This document shows, piece by piece, positions 17,308 to 26,668 of a stretch of 64,000 bases of DNA (its first letter is position 1; every line of letters starts with the position of its first letter). The DNA comes from Candidatus Villigracilaceae bacterium. Lineage in GTDB: Bacteria > Chloroflexota > Anaerolineae > Anaerolineales > Villigracilaceae. A program made the translations under genes and the position numbers. A model generated the notes under the pieces. That model was not told the DNA's origin. It did not search any database and was given only the letters and a program-made list of their open reading frames with translations. Location of the stretch: the NCBI GenBank assembly GCA_026645935.1, contig JAPKMP010000002.1, positions 1 through 64,000 on the forward strand, read 5' to 3'.

Positions 17308-17685
17308 TCAAGCGGTATAGTGATCCTTGAGGGGAATAAGATTGGCGAGAATGACAACGTCCAGCAGGGCGACGATGATGAAGAAAAAATCCGGGAAGCC
17401 GAAAACCGCCAGGAAGATGTTAAAAGCTGCGATGAAGATGACCGTGAAGTAGATCCAGGCTCCGTGCTGATTCAAAACCCGTGCGCCGAAGAGAAGGGAT
17501 AACGCCGCTGTCAAAAAGAAAAAGCCGACCATGGCAGCTGTCCAGCTGTTGCTGTCTTCGACCATTTTATAGACGTAGAAGACTCCCAGCGCCAGCCATA
17601 GGACGAAATTGACATGGAAAAGTATCCGTGCGATGAAGATACGCGATAGATTCGTTTCGCGCGTTCGTTTTCTTACGCTTCTCAT
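17308..17685 (-). CDS. Four-helix small membrane protein, paralogue A
   Basis: 125 residues: a basic N-terminus (MRSVRKRTRETN) and four hydrophobic segments, ending IPLKDHYTA. The last two helices resemble those of the next upstream gene in spacing and in residues such as AAFNIFLAVFG versus LALNIVLPVFD, so the pair looks like an old tandem duplication. It sits between the MptE-like gene and its paralogue. Function is unknown. Confidence 0.6.
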   Translation of the reverse strand: MRSVRKRTRETNLSRIFIARILFHVNFVLWLALGVFYVYKMVEDSNSWTAAMVGFFFLTAALSLLFGARVLNQHGAWIYFTVIFIAAFNIFLAVFGFPDFFFIIVALLDVVILANLIPLKDHYTA

Positions 17686-17707
17686 GCGGTTTGTTCGCGG
17701 GTCATCC

Positions 17708-18061
17708 TCAGGCGGGCAGGAAATCCTTCCGCGAGATGTAAAGCAATGCCAAAGCGACCACGTTCAAGAGAATGAAAAACATATCCGCCAGCCCGACCTG
17801 GTCGAAGACGGGAAGAACGATGTTCAGGGCGAGGATGACGAAGGTCAGCCAAAAGATGCCTTTGCTCCGCCGCTTCAGGCGGAAGTAACAGAACAAGAGC
17901 ACAACAGCCTCGATCAGCATGACAAAAGCGTAGATCGCGATCCAGCCTGCTGCGTCCGGGTTCACGCCAAGGCGCGTAAGGGAACCGATGCTGAAGAAAG
18001 CCAGGACACCTGAAGTGATAAGGACGAGATACCGGGCGTACAGCGATAGTGAGGATTGCAT
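17708..18061 (-). CDS. Four-helix small membrane protein, paralogue B
   Basis: 117 residues with four predicted transmembrane helices and a short tail ending YISRKDFLPA. It is similar in length, topology and C-terminal half to the downstream neighbour. It starts 4 bases after the SDR gene ends, so it is probably in one transcript with it. Function is unknown; a role in membrane organisation of the glycan machinery is only a guess. Confidence 0.6.
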   Translation of the reverse strand: MQSSLSLYARYLVLITSGVLAFFSIGSLTRLGVNPDAAGWIAIYAFVMLIEAVVLLFCYFRLKRRSKGIFWLTFVILALNIVLPVFDQVGLADMFFILLNVVALALLYISRKDFLPA

Positions 18062-18065
18062 GGGT

Positions 18066-18821
18066 TTACTCCGTACTTAGTCTCGCTGTTGCGCCGCCGT
18101 CCACGATCATGGATTGACCGGTCATGAAGGAGGATTGTTCGGCGTCGGCGAGAAAATAAATTGCGTTGGCAATTTCGGCGGGCGTGCCAACACGACCGTT
18201 GACGGTTTTACGCGCAAGATTATCCAGGCGTTCCTGCATGTCGCCGTGACCGGCGTGTCCGCGGCCGAGACCGGCGCGCAGCATGGGTGTATCCACGGCG
18301 CCGGGCAGAATGGCGTTGACGCGGATATTATCCGGCGCGAATTCGATTGCCATGGCGCGGGTGAGGGCAAGCAATCCGCCCTTGGAAGCGGCATAGGCGG
18401 CGATATTGGCGGAGGTCTGCACGGCATGGACCGAGGAAACATTCACGATGGAACCGCCCTTCCCGGCTTTAAGAAGCGGATGCGCGAGTTTGACTCCCAA
18501 AAATACCGAACGGAGATTCGCCGCCATGACCGCATCCCACTCCTCGACGCTTGTTTCCACAAGCGGTTTTGCCACCTGCACTGCGGCATTGTTGACGAGC
18601 GCGTCGAGCGAGTCGGTGACGGCTTTGACCTTCTCGAATATGCCTTCCATTTCCTCGGCGCGGGCAATGTCAGAACGGATGAACAGACCGTTCCCGGGGA
18701 AATCCGCGCCGAAGTCGGAGCGGTCCACTCCGATGACGCGCCAGCCTTTTTGAGTGAAGAGAGCGACAGCCGCGCGCCCGATGCCGCCTGCCGCGCCTGT
18801 GATAAGGATTGTTCTGGTCAT
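18066..18821 (-). CDS. SDR family oxidoreductase
   Basis: 251 residues, classical short-chain dehydrogenase. The cofactor motif TGAAGGIG is near residue 8, with NNAAVQ around 89, the catalytic Ser in VNVSSVHA, the YAASKGG Tyr-Lys pair, and the C-terminal GQSMIVDGGATARL. An acidic-looking VDRSD after the second strand suggests NAD rather than NADP preference. It oxidises or reduces a small alcohol or sugar; the substrate is not readable. The ATG lies 6 bases after a minus-strand TAAAAT, consistent with a leaderless start. Confidence 0.9.
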   Translation of the reverse strand: MTRTILITGAAGGIGRAAVALFTQKGWRVIGVDRSDFGADFPGNGLFIRSDIARAEEMEGIFEKVKAVTDSLDALVNNAAVQVAKPLVETSVEEWDAVMAANLRSVFLGVKLAHPLLKAGKGGSIVNVSSVHAVQTSANIAAYAASKGGLLALTRAMAIEFAPDNIRVNAILPGAVDTPMLRAGLGRGHAGHGDMQERLDNLARKTVNGRVGTPAEIANAIYFLADAEQSSFMTGQSMIVDGGATARLSTE

Positions 18822-18827
18822 TGGACA

Positions 18828-18833
18828 ATTTTA
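18828..18833 (-). promoter_or_regulatory. -10 box of a possible leaderless SDR transcript
   Basis: TAAAAT on the minus strand ends 6 bases before the SDR ATG. Confidence 0.4.
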
Positions 18834-18882
18834 CGTCGAAATTCAGCTTTGTGCCCGGGGTTTCACCTCATCCACTATTTTG

Positions 18883-18943
18883 CGCAAAGACGCCAGGACT
18901 CAAAGAAATCATGATTCTATCCTCCAACCCCGGCGCCTTTGCG
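18883..18943. repeat. Imperfect inverted repeat between glycan genes
   Basis: CGCAAAGACGCC (18883-18894) pairs with GGCGCCTTTGCG (18932-18943), 11 of 12. It probably is a dispersed repeat; the 151-base gap holds nothing else obvious besides the SDR promoter. Confidence 0.5.
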
Positions 18944-18972
18944 TTGAAGCTCGTCATATCTCATTCATTAAA

Positions 18973-20538
18973 TCAATCCGTTTCCAAACGGAAGATCAAA
19001 CATTCATCGATCCTATTCTCGATGCGATAATTCGCTTCAACGAACTCGAAAACCTCGTCCATACCTGGTTGGATGTACATTTTTTTCTTCGCCCCGGGGA
19101 TATCGTATTGTACTTCGCGAGTGACAGGGTCCAGGGATGGGATGGCGTCCACGGAGCGGGAACAGTCGAGGATCAGCTCGGGCGGATTGCTTGTCAGATC
19201 ATCATAGTAACTGTCTTCGATCTCCTTGGTAAGCGAACCTTCCAGGAAAAGCGGATAATACAGATACTTGACCGGCGAAGCGCGCCCGGACATGAAATTG
19301 ACGCTCATCTCGGGGTACCATGTCAACAGGCGGTCTTCTGGTTTGCTGTTGTCGCGGATGTAGGCAGAGACCGGGGTGATGTATTCGCCGCCGCCCGCAC
19401 GGATGGTTTCGCCGTATCTTGCCCACGAAGATGGCGAAATGGCGAATAACATGATGATAAGAACCGCGCCGGCGATCACGCTGAAGCCGTCATTCCAGCC
19501 TTCCAGCGAAGGGACTTTGAACGCCGCCTGCCAAAACTCGGCGAAGACAAAGGCGGAATAGACCGCGACCGCCAGAGTCCAGCTGATGTAATAGTGGGTG
19601 AAATTCCTGCCGGAGAGATTGCTCAGCACGATCTCGACCGGGAACCAGATCAGCAGGAATGTCTCGAAAACAGAGACCTTTCGCTGAACAAAGCTCATCA
19701 AAACACGCAAGCCAAGCAACAGCCAGGCCGCCAGCGTGAACCAGCCATACCACCCCATGCCGTAGCGGCCAAAGCCGCCGAAAATATCCAGCCATTCGCG
19801 TTCCTTCGCGGCGGAATAGGAGAAGTTGAAAACGATGGAAGCATAGATCAGCTCTTTCGCATCGCTGACGATGGCAAAGTAGATCGTCCACAAGATCAAC
19901 GGCAGGACGAATCCCACCAGTAATGCAAGAAGGATGCGCAACACCTCGCCGTAATGACGTTTGAAGCCGTAAAAGAGAACGATCGCGCCGAGGATCGCGA
20001 TCAGCCCGCCGATATTGTTCGCGCGGAAGGTGAAACTCAAGCCGAAGAACGCGCCGACCCAGATGTACTTCCAATAGTTCCGCTCCACATCCACCATCGA
20101 AAAGAAAAGCACAAGCCCGGCGGCATTGAAAAGCAGGGCATACTCTTCGGTGTAATTTCCATAGCCAAGCGCCACGCGCAAACCAAGTCCCGCCAGAGTG
20201 GCGCCGAACAACGCTGCGCCGATTCCCCAGCGCTTCGAAAGTGTGTCGTACAAAAGCAACAACACTCCAAAGATGCAAAGGAACTCGATAAGCCAGACGC
20301 CCCAGCGCGAGCCGCCTCCCAGCAGCAAACCCAGCGCATTGATGTAAAAAATACCGGGTCCTTTCGAGTCCCAAAAATCCTGATATGGAATCCTGCCATC
20401 CAGGATCTGACTGCCCGCGTAAAGGAAAAATCCGCCGTCGCGCGCAGGCGCGCCGAGAGATGGATTGGCAATCTCCAACACGAACGCTGTCAATAAAAAT
20501 AAGAATACAAAGGGTAATATGATGCGAAGTTTTTTCAT
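18973..20538 (-). CDS. Polytopic membrane protein, probable GT-C glycosyltransferase
   Basis: 521 residues from the ATG at 20538, which overlaps the upstream TGA as ATGA (translational coupling); the longer in-frame extension has no support. It starts KKLRIILPFVFLFLLTAF, then has the outer loop PSLGAPARDGGFFLYAGSQIL and DFWDSKGPGIFYINAL, a pattern typical of ArnT/GT39-like proteins with an Asp in loop 1 and DxKGP in the second motif. About 10 helices and a soluble C-terminal domain follow. It likely transfers a sugar from a lipid carrier on the outer face. Confidence 0.72.
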   Translation of the reverse strand: MKKLRIILPFVFLFLLTAFVLEIANPSLGAPARDGGFFLYAGSQILDGRIPYQDFWDSKGPGIFYINALGLLLGGGSRWGVWLIEFLCIFGVLLLLYDTLSKRWGIGAALFGATLAGLGLRVALGYGNYTEEYALLFNAAGLVLFFSMVDVERNYWKYIWVGAFFGLSFTFRANNIGGLIAILGAIVLFYGFKRHYGEVLRILLALLVGFVLPLILWTIYFAIVSDAKELIYASIVFNFSYSAAKEREWLDIFGGFGRYGMGWYGWFTLAAWLLLGLRVLMSFVQRKVSVFETFLLIWFPVEIVLSNLSGRNFTHYYISWTLAVAVYSAFVFAEFWQAAFKVPSLEGWNDGFSVIAGAVLIIMLFAISPSSWARYGETIRAGGGEYITPVSAYIRDNSKPEDRLLTWYPEMSVNFMSGRASPVKYLYYPLFLEGSLTKEIEDSYYDDLTSNPPELILDCSRSVDAIPSLDPVTREVQYDIPGAKKKMYIQPGMDEVFEFVEANYRIENRIDECLIFRLETD

Positions 20539-21485
20539 CCCTTCCTCGCTTGCATCCCCAGCCCCTCCACCAGGTTCTTGATCGTGTTCCAATGCACACG
20601 CTCCCACGCCGCCGGGCTGGAATTGGAATTATGCGGCGCAAGCAGGACGTTATCCATCTTCAATAAAGGACTGTCTGCTGGCAATGGCTCGAACTCGAAG
20701 ACATCCAGCGCTGCGCCTCCCACCTGACCTGAAACCAGCGCCGCGACCAGGGCTTTTTCGTCCACGATGGGACCGCGCGCGGTGTTGATAAGAACTGCGC
20801 CGGGTTTCATCAGCGCGAGGGTTTTGGCGTTGATGAGATGATGCGATGTCGTATTGAGATCGCAGTTGACGGAGACGAAATCGGAATTGGAAAGTAGCAG
20901 GTCGAGAGTGGTCATTTCGATGCCGGTCTCGCTGACGAAGACATGATCAATGTCAACGATGTCTGTGCCGAGGACTTTCATCCCGAATGCTTTGGCTCTT
21001 CGCGTGACCGCCTTGCCGATATTGCCCACGCCGATCACCCCGAGCACGCATTCGCTCAACGCCCGACCGGGAATCTTTTCCCATTTGCCGTTCTTCATTT
21101 CCCTGTCCATCCACGGACCACGGCGGGCGAATTCGAGCATATAGCCCAACACCGTATCTGCGACCGGGGTGGTGAACGCATTCGGCGTTCGCCCAAGCTT
21201 CACCCCGAGCCTCGCGCAGGCTTCGGCGTCGATGGAGTCGACGCCGGTTCCCCATTTCGAGATGACCTTCAATCGCGGCGAGCAGGCTTCGATGACGCGC
21301 GCAGTGTAACGGTCATCCCCGCAGATCGTCCCGTCGAACTGACCGGCGTACTTGAGGATATCCTCCTCTTCCATGCGTTCCTGTACATCCGGCACGATCA
21401 GATCGATGCCGTAGTCCGCAAGAACGGGGCGGAAGCGCTCCAGAAATGGAATCATGTAGGGGGCGGTCATCAAAACGGTGGGCAT
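20535..21485 (-). CDS. D-2-hydroxyacid dehydrogenase (phosphoglycerate dehydrogenase-like)
   Basis: 316 residues, NAD-dependent. The cofactor motif GVIGVGNIGKAVTRRA is near residue 145, the substrate Arg-Glu-His triad appears as NTARGPIVDE, the Glu in FEFEPLPAD, and the His in LAPHNSNSS. It lacks the ACT domain of full-length SerA. Stop and start codons overlap with the downstream membrane protein, and 3 bases separate it from the upstream one. Such enzymes in glycan clusters make 2-oxoacid or keto-sugar precursors; here the substrate is unknown. Confidence 0.88.
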   Translation of the reverse strand: MPTVLMTAPYMIPFLERFRPVLADYGIDLIVPDVQERMEEEDILKYAGQFDGTICGDDRYTARVIEACSPRLKVISKWGTGVDSIDAEACARLGVKLGRTPNAFTTPVADTVLGYMLEFARRGPWMDREMKNGKWEKIPGRALSECVLGVIGVGNIGKAVTRRAKAFGMKVLGTDIVDIDHVFVSETGIEMTTLDLLLSNSDFVSVNCDLNTTSHHLINAKTLALMKPGAVLINTARGPIVDEKALVAALVSGQVGGAALDVFEFEPLPADSPLLKMDNVLLAPHNSNSSPAAWERVHWNTIKNLVEGLGMQARKG

Positions 21486-21488
21486 GTA

Positions 21489-23516
21489 CTACTCGCAAAT
21501 TTTCTTTGTAATGAGTTCGTTGACCTCATCCGAAAGCGCTTCGTTCCCGTCAAGGTACTTCATATTGTTGCAGACCTGCAAACGCAGGTATTTATCGAGG
21601 ATGACCAGCTTGGTCATCTTGTTGATCTCATCGACGTTTCCCTGAACTGCGTATGCCTGCATGAAGGGAATCCACTCGAGCGGGTCGTTTGGATAATAAC
21701 CCTTGTTCAAAGCCTCATCGAGCAGGTTTGTGACGGTTGCCCAATCGCCGCGCTGACGGGCAAGGTCCGCTTGTTGATAATGGTAACACCAGCCGCGTTC
21801 GGGCTCGCTTCCAAAAATATCCTGGGGAACATCGGGGACGTCGCCGTCGGTCAGGACAGATTCCAATCTAGAGAACGGCGCGACCATCACAATGCGCCCA
21901 TCGTCGAATGAATTCAATTCCGGCGAAGCCCCGTTGATGAATCGCACGCAGCTGTTCGGGCTGGACTGCGCAATTACCAGGACATTGCCAAAATCACGCT
22001 CAAGATAATTGCCGCGCCGCAGCGGAGTCTCCACGCCGCCGTTCGTCGTGATCTGCGTCACCGTATTGCCATCCAACACTGCCGCAGGCAGTTTTATAAA
22101 CAACGGATTGCCGCGCTGTTCTTCAGGGTAATAAATAAAATTCGCCGGACCCCAAATGAAATAATCCTCGCTCAAAGAACTACCCGGGTACAGAACGATC
22201 AATGTCACGCCTTCCCTGATGTTCGGCGCGCGCCAGGCAACCTGCCACCAAAAATTGCGCGTTGCCTCGGTCTCATCCGCCACACGGACGGCGTTGCCGT
22301 GATGGGTCAACACTGAAACGCCAAGCAGAAAAGCTGCCAGCCCCGCGCGTAAAGAGCCTGGGTTTATCCGCTCGAGGATGACCGAAAACAGGATACCCAC
22401 TCCAACCGCAGGCGCGAGAGCGTAACGGGAATAATCGGGTATTGTGACGTGCCGATTGACAAGGATCACGGGAATTAAACATGCGACGATCGTGATGAAC
22501 GCCAGCCAGATTTGTTCCCTCATCTCACCGGAGCCATTGCCTGATTCGTCGTCCCCGGTCTTTTCTCCACCCCGACGCAAATAGAAAAGCAGCAGGGCAA
22601 TCGCCAACGCCGCCAGCCCAAAGCCGGTGAATGCATCGCGCAAACGTAGGGAAAATCCGAGAAGATTCAACGGGGTTGTCCACGCCACCATGACGACCTT
22701 GAACACATCCTGGATTAGATAGTTCAGCCACCACAACGCGGTCAATGGCGACTCGAACAGCGAGGACAATTGCAGATTGACATCCGTTGCCTTGCGTTCC
22801 GCTTCGAAGAAGACCAACCGCCAGACGAGGAATCCGCCCGCGCCCAGTAAAAACGGAAGGGCAGTCACCGCAGCCGATTTCATTCGCGATGAGAAAGTCT
22901 GTTCCGTTTTGCGGAGGTGCAGAATAGCGATCATTCCAAACCGCAACGCTTCAAACCCAAGAAAATATTCCACCAAGCCGAGGTAGGTCCATGCCAATAG
23001 AATTGATGTAATGGCAAACATCCAACGTGACAGGGGCGTCTGCGCTTGAATCGCTTTCAAAGTCAAAGCCACAGAGATCAATCCGCAGGCGAGGCTGAAG
23101 AGCTGCGATTGGTAATCGATGGGATTGACCTGCGAGAGAAATCCCGGGTAGATCAGGAATAACAACGCCGCGATCCAGTTAAACGCCGTTCGGCGCCGCC
23201 AAAGTTGATTCCCGATCCAGAACAGTGCCGACGCGCTGACAATGCGGAATAAAAACGCGCTCAAGTGAAAGTAAAGGGGATTCATCCCAAACAAAGTGAA
23301 CGCCGCCTGCATCACATAGCCCCGTAGCGGACGGTCTACACTGAAGACATTGTGGAAGAATGACGCTCCTCCCACGTATCCGTCGAACATCAAATACCAA
23401 TCGTCATTGATGTAGCCCATCCGCGCCGCGAAGGGGAGGTAGGTCACAGCGCCGAGAAGGATCAGGAACAGGGTGCCGAACCAGAATGAACCGAGTTTGT
23501 CTTTGAGGGTTTGCAT
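21489..23516 (-). CDS. Large polytopic membrane protein, probable glycosyltransferase or ligase
   Basis: 675 residues with about 11-12 transmembrane helices in the first 420 and a soluble C-terminal region. The first outer loop has ARMGYINDDWYLMFDGYVG, an acidic pair after helix 1 as in GT-C enzymes. The C-terminal part contains a TPR-like stretch (GWCYHYQQADLARQRGDWAT, then LLDEALNKGY). It starts the three-gene coupled block with the dehydrogenase and the second transferase. The exact activity is not recognisable. Confidence 0.65.
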   Translation of the reverse strand: MQTLKDKLGSFWFGTLFLILLGAVTYLPFAARMGYINDDWYLMFDGYVGGASFFHNVFSVDRPLRGYVMQAAFTLFGMNPLYFHLSAFLFRIVSASALFWIGNQLWRRRTAFNWIAALLFLIYPGFLSQVNPIDYQSQLFSLACGLISVALTLKAIQAQTPLSRWMFAITSILLAWTYLGLVEYFLGFEALRFGMIAILHLRKTEQTFSSRMKSAAVTALPFLLGAGGFLVWRLVFFEAERKATDVNLQLSSLFESPLTALWWLNYLIQDVFKVVMVAWTTPLNLLGFSLRLRDAFTGFGLAALAIALLLFYLRRGGEKTGDDESGNGSGEMREQIWLAFITIVACLIPVILVNRHVTIPDYSRYALAPAVGVGILFSVILERINPGSLRAGLAAFLLGVSVLTHHGNAVRVADETEATRNFWWQVAWRAPNIREGVTLIVLYPGSSLSEDYFIWGPANFIYYPEEQRGNPLFIKLPAAVLDGNTVTQITTNGGVETPLRRGNYLERDFGNVLVIAQSSPNSCVRFINGASPELNSFDDGRIVMVAPFSRLESVLTDGDVPDVPQDIFGSEPERGWCYHYQQADLARQRGDWATVTNLLDEALNKGYYPNDPLEWIPFMQAYAVQGNVDEINKMTKLVILDKYLRLQVCNNMKYLDGNEALSDEVNELITKKICE

Positions 23517-23527
23517 GGTGGATTCTT

Positions 23528-23626
23528 GTCATTGCGAGGAGTGACGCCTCGGCGCCACAACAAAGCAATCACCTTATCGACCAGGAGATTGCTTCGGGCG
23601 GAGAGAACACCGCCCTCGCAATGGCA
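23528..23626. repeat. MITE-like dispersed repeat
   Basis: Outer arms GTCATTGCGAGG / CCTCGCAATGGC and inner arms AAGCAATC (23563-23570) / GATTGCTT (23587-23594). It fills almost the entire gap between the CMP-sugar synthetase and the polytopic protein. The CATTGCGAG...AAGCAATC layout is a widespread non-coding element. Confidence 0.75.
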
Positions 23627-24289
23627 TTAGTAACTTTTCCTCATCAAAAAATCGCAGATCTCGAAATCGAGTTCTTCGTCGATGTCCCAGGCTTCGGCGG
23701 CGTCAACCTCGAACATCAAGGGTTTATCGCCGATGCGGTGTTTCTTGCGCTCCAGGTTTTCGCGCGTGAAGATATAGATGCAGGAATTTTCCTCATACAC
23801 GGGCGGGAGGTCCTGCGTTTGAATCAACTCGAGCGGGTTGTGGTTGATGGCGCGCCCGTCCTGAAAGTACAATCGGGTTTGCAGACGGGTGACGGAGAAG
23901 AGGGAATCGTACTTGGGGAAATTGGTAATTAGGAATTGAATCGCGCGTGAAACCGTTTCAGGTTTGAGCAGTGGGTTGGTGGAGTGGGTCTGCAAATAAA
24001 AATCCGCCCGCACCTGAGCAGTATCGTACAGCAGGATGTCGTTCATGGGAACGTCGTCGGCGCGGAGATGCTCGGGGCGCGGAATCAACTTTACGTCAGG
24101 AAAGAGGCGGCGAATTCCATCCATCACCGGCTCGGAGTCTGTATCCACGATCACGGTTTCGATCTCGGTCACGGATTTCAGCGTTTCCAATATGTGTTGA
24201 TAGAGAGGCTTGCCCGCAAGGGGGCGGTAATTTTTCCCGGGCACGCGCTGGCTGTGATGGCGCATGGGGACGAGGGCGGCGAGTTTCAT
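23627..24289 (-). CDS. neuA: Acylneuraminate cytidylyltransferase family protein (CMP-sugar synthetase)
   Basis: 220 residues from the ATG at 24289; a longer frame to 24316 is less likely because a TATAAT lies 7 bases before 24289. The N-terminal motif LVPMRHHSQRVPGKNYRPLAGKPL is diagnostic for CMP-sugar activation; later come VDTDSE and the QTHSTNPLLKP segment. It would couple CTP to a nonulosonic acid, KDO or related acid sugar. No NeuB-type synthase is visible in the window, so the sugar must be made elsewhere. The symbol is used in the broad family sense. Confidence 0.82.
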   Translation of the reverse strand: MKLAALVPMRHHSQRVPGKNYRPLAGKPLYQHILETLKSVTEIETVIVDTDSEPVMDGIRRLFPDVKLIPRPEHLRADDVPMNDILLYDTAQVRADFYLQTHSTNPLLKPETVSRAIQFLITNFPKYDSLFSVTRLQTRLYFQDGRAINHNPLELIQTQDLPPVYEENSCIYIFTRENLERKKHRIGDKPLMFEVDAAEAWDIDEELDFEICDFLMRKSY

Positions 24290-24296
24290 TATGGAG

Positions 24297-24302
24297 ATTA
24301 TA
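24297..24302 (-). promoter_or_regulatory. -10 box of a leaderless neuA-like transcript
   Basis: Minus-strand TATAAT ends 7 bases before the ATG at 24289; no Shine-Dalgarno is present. Confidence 0.6.
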
Positions 24303-24334
24303 CCGAATTGGCTCACCCCGGTGGTTTGTTTTCG

Positions 24335-25828
24335 TTAAGGCGGACATGTTCCTGGTTGAATGGTAAAGTCATATCGGGCGGGTGGATTGGAAAAATAGCT
24401 TACATCTTCAAGCAGTGGATAACCGGCATCGAAAATAGAATTGAAAACGACACGAAAACTGTTGACGGGCGATATGGATGGGTAGAGAATTTCCCCGCCT
24501 TCTGGCAGATGGTATGCATTCAAGATTTTCATGCGATCGGCGGGATCCCGCGGAGAAGGACCATGATCGCCTTGAAGGATGATGATGGGAGCCGTTTGTG
24601 ACCCTCGAATCAACATATCCAAACGCGGCAGTATCGCCGTGCTGATAAATTCCGCCATGTTCGCGTACCCGTCGCGGGAATCCACCTTATCCGGCGGGAT
24701 AGGCGCGCCGTTCCCGTCGAAGACGTTTGGCTCATGAGGCGCGATTATATGGATGAAGACAAATTTGGGTCCTTGGATTTTGACAATGGATTCGAGTTCA
24801 TCCAGTGCCAGCAGGGTGCGCCTTCGGAAGTTTTCACCGTGAATGTCATCAAGGTTAACGATGTCGAGATCATCCAATACTCTCGCAAATGTGGATAACA
24901 GGATGACTACTTCGAATTCGGTGATCGGACCCGGCGGCGGTGAAACGTATACGTCCGCGTCTCTCCATTCCGCCCAGTAGAATCCGCTCGCGAAAGCAAC
25001 GGTCTTGTAACCGGCGTCGGATAAACTCCTGCGCACAGCATTATTCTCAAGCATTTTATACAAATTTATCAGGTCGGTTTCCCCGGGGGGAAAGGCATCG
25101 CTAAGGTTCCGGACATAGTCCATGTTGAGAGAGGATGATAAGGACAGCCCTGTACCTGCATAATTGCTCTGACTGCATTTCGCTATATAAAAACCCATCT
25201 CTTCAAGGGATGCGAGGAAGTTGCTGTTGTCATACCCATAAGGCTGTAACGCATCGGAACGTCCGTAACCGTCCAGTATGATGTAATAAATGTCCGGCAA
25301 TGGCTGGTCAGACCTCGACTTAACCGCATGGTCAATCTTTGTGGAAAACGGTATGGTTTTCGCCGAATAATATCGAATGGACTGCATGGCCGGGAACAAC
25401 AGAAGAATGATGGCTGCCAAGTTAATGCTGGTTGTGATGTCTTGTTGGGTGGAATTTTGCCTGGCAGAGGAAACCCGCCAGATCAGGAGGAGTAGTAACG
25501 CCAGCCAGATCAATGCGAGCCAAAAGGCAGGGATTACGATTTTCAGAGATGCCAGTCCGCTCCTGGCAACACCGTAGAGGAAAAACCATGTCAGAGTGAG
25601 TGAAGTCAAAAAGGCGGCTTTATGCCGGTCATGCGTTCGCCAGACGCAGAGTCCTTGAAGAGCCGCTCCCGAAAAAAACGAGAGTAACAAGGGACGGATG
25701 AATCCTTCCGGCGGCACGCCATGAATGTTGTGCGCATATAACCGGAATATGAAATATATGCCAAGCAAAAAAGGATGCGAGGATGAACGCAGAAAGCGTT
25801 CTGTATTTTTTCGCAACACCGATAACAA
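24335..25828 (-). CDS. Membrane protein with an alkaline-phosphatase/sulfatase-fold domain
   Basis: 497 residues from a TTG at 25828; the frame upstream closes at the GNAT stop, so no ATG start exists. Four or five transmembrane helices come first (FFLYGVARSGL and VIPAFWLALIWLALLLLLIW). An outside domain then starts LPDIYYIILDGYGRSDAL, with the metal-binding Asp of the superfamily. It continues with FVFIHIIAPHEPNVFD and IILQGDHGPSP, giving further metal ligands. The nucleophile region reads SNYAGTGLSLSSSLN. It may be a phosphoglycerol or sulfate-group transferase or hydrolase acting on surface polymers. Confidence 0.7.
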   Translation of the reverse strand: MLSVLRKNTERFLRSSSHPFLLGIYFIFRLYAHNIHGVPPEGFIRPLLLSFFSGAALQGLCVWRTHDRHKAAFLTSLTLTWFFLYGVARSGLASLKIVIPAFWLALIWLALLLLLIWRVSSARQNSTQQDITTSINLAAIILLLFPAMQSIRYYSAKTIPFSTKIDHAVKSRSDQPLPDIYYIILDGYGRSDALQPYGYDNSNFLASLEEMGFYIAKCSQSNYAGTGLSLSSSLNMDYVRNLSDAFPPGETDLINLYKMLENNAVRRSLSDAGYKTVAFASGFYWAEWRDADVYVSPPPGPITEFEVVILLSTFARVLDDLDIVNLDDIHGENFRRRTLLALDELESIVKIQGPKFVFIHIIAPHEPNVFDGNGAPIPPDKVDSRDGYANMAEFISTAILPRLDMLIRGSQTAPIIILQGDHGPSPRDPADRMKILNAYHLPEGGEILYPSISPVNSFRVVFNSIFDAGYPLLEDVSYFSNPPARYDFTIQPGTCPP

Positions 25829-25843
25829 AATGTGAAATCCCGG

Positions 25844-26668
25844 CTATAAAATCCGCGACATCTGCCATTGCGAGAGCGACTCGCGCGTCATACCGACGTG
25901 TTCGAAGATGAATCCCATTTCTTCGGGGTAGATCGGGGAGACATGCCAGACTTTGTTTGGGAATTTGGCGAAAAGCGCGCGCATCAGGACCGCGCTCAAG
26001 CCTGCGCCGCGCGACCGGGCTTTGACCAGCACCGATTGGATGGCGATGTCGGTCGCTTCGGGATTGCTAATGAGGCAGTAGGCGTCATTGAGTCGGAACG
26101 CGCGCGATGGCGGCGTGTGCTGCATGATGGTCGTGCCGGAAAGCTGCCAGGGCAGGTCTATCATGCCGTGATAGGTGACCGTGCGCGCCAGTTCGCGGAT
26201 GTCGATCTCTTCGATATCCACATCAGACTCGACCTGCGGGTTTTCGAGTTTGTAACCGACCAACCTGCGTATCTTTATGAAACCAACCTTTTCGTACAAC
26301 TTCACACCCGCTGTGTTCTGCTCGATGACTTCGAGCAGCATCTCTTTTTCGCCGCGCGATTTTGCCTCTTCGATGAGTTTCTCCATTGCCCGCGTTCCCA
26401 CGCCGCCGTTACGGGCATTTGTCGTAATTCCCATCGCCGCGAGTCGACTCGTCCAGCCGCGGCGGGCAATGAAGGCAACACCGACGGGCTCATCGTCTTT
26501 CATCAGGACGCGGCTGGCTGTCAGATCGATCCCATCCCGTCGGATCATGGTGTGCAATGCCGTCTCGTTGATGCTGATGGGGACGGGATAACCCTCGAAA
26601 CTGCGCGTCATCAAGTCCGCGAGGAAGGGGATGGGGTGGGAGGAGGCGGGGGTGAGGGAGAGGGTCAT
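25844..26668 (-). CDS. GNAT family N-acetyltransferase
   Basis: 274 residues. The acetyl-CoA loop is seen as ITTNARNGGVGTRAMEKLIEEA, followed by LEVIEQNTAGVKLYEKVGF. The C-terminal half has a second GNAT-like pattern (YCLISNPEATDIAIQSVLVKARSRGAG), so it may be a tandem or degenerate double GNAT. The start ATG overlaps the upstream glycosyltransferase stop (ATGA), and also lies 8 bases after a TATAAT inside that gene, so it can be read from two transcripts. It may acetylate an amino sugar; the substrate is unknown. Confidence 0.82.
   Translation of the reverse strand: MTLSLTPASSHPIPFLADLMTRSFEGYPVPISINETALHTMIRRDGIDLTASRVLMKDDEPVGVAFIARRGWTSRLAAMGITTNARNGGVGTRAMEKLIEEAKSRGEKEMLLEVIEQNTAGVKLYEKVGFIKIRRLVGYKLENPQVESDVDIEEIDIRELARTVTYHGMIDLPWQLSGTTIMQHTPPSRAFRLNDAYCLISNPEATDIAIQSVLVKARSRGAGLSAVLMRALFAKFPNKVWHVSPIYPEEMGFIFEHVGMTRESLSQWQMSRIL

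Noticed and set aside
20943-21911. Plus-strand open frame of 322 codons opposite the dehydrogenase and polytopic gene
   Set aside because: It crosses two coupled genes with convincing motifs and has no start signals.
25629-25868. Frameshift in the sulfatase-fold gene, suggested by an open frame starting MADVADF
   Set aside because: The TTG-start frame is complete and gives continuous membrane helices; the other frame overlaps it only in the first part.
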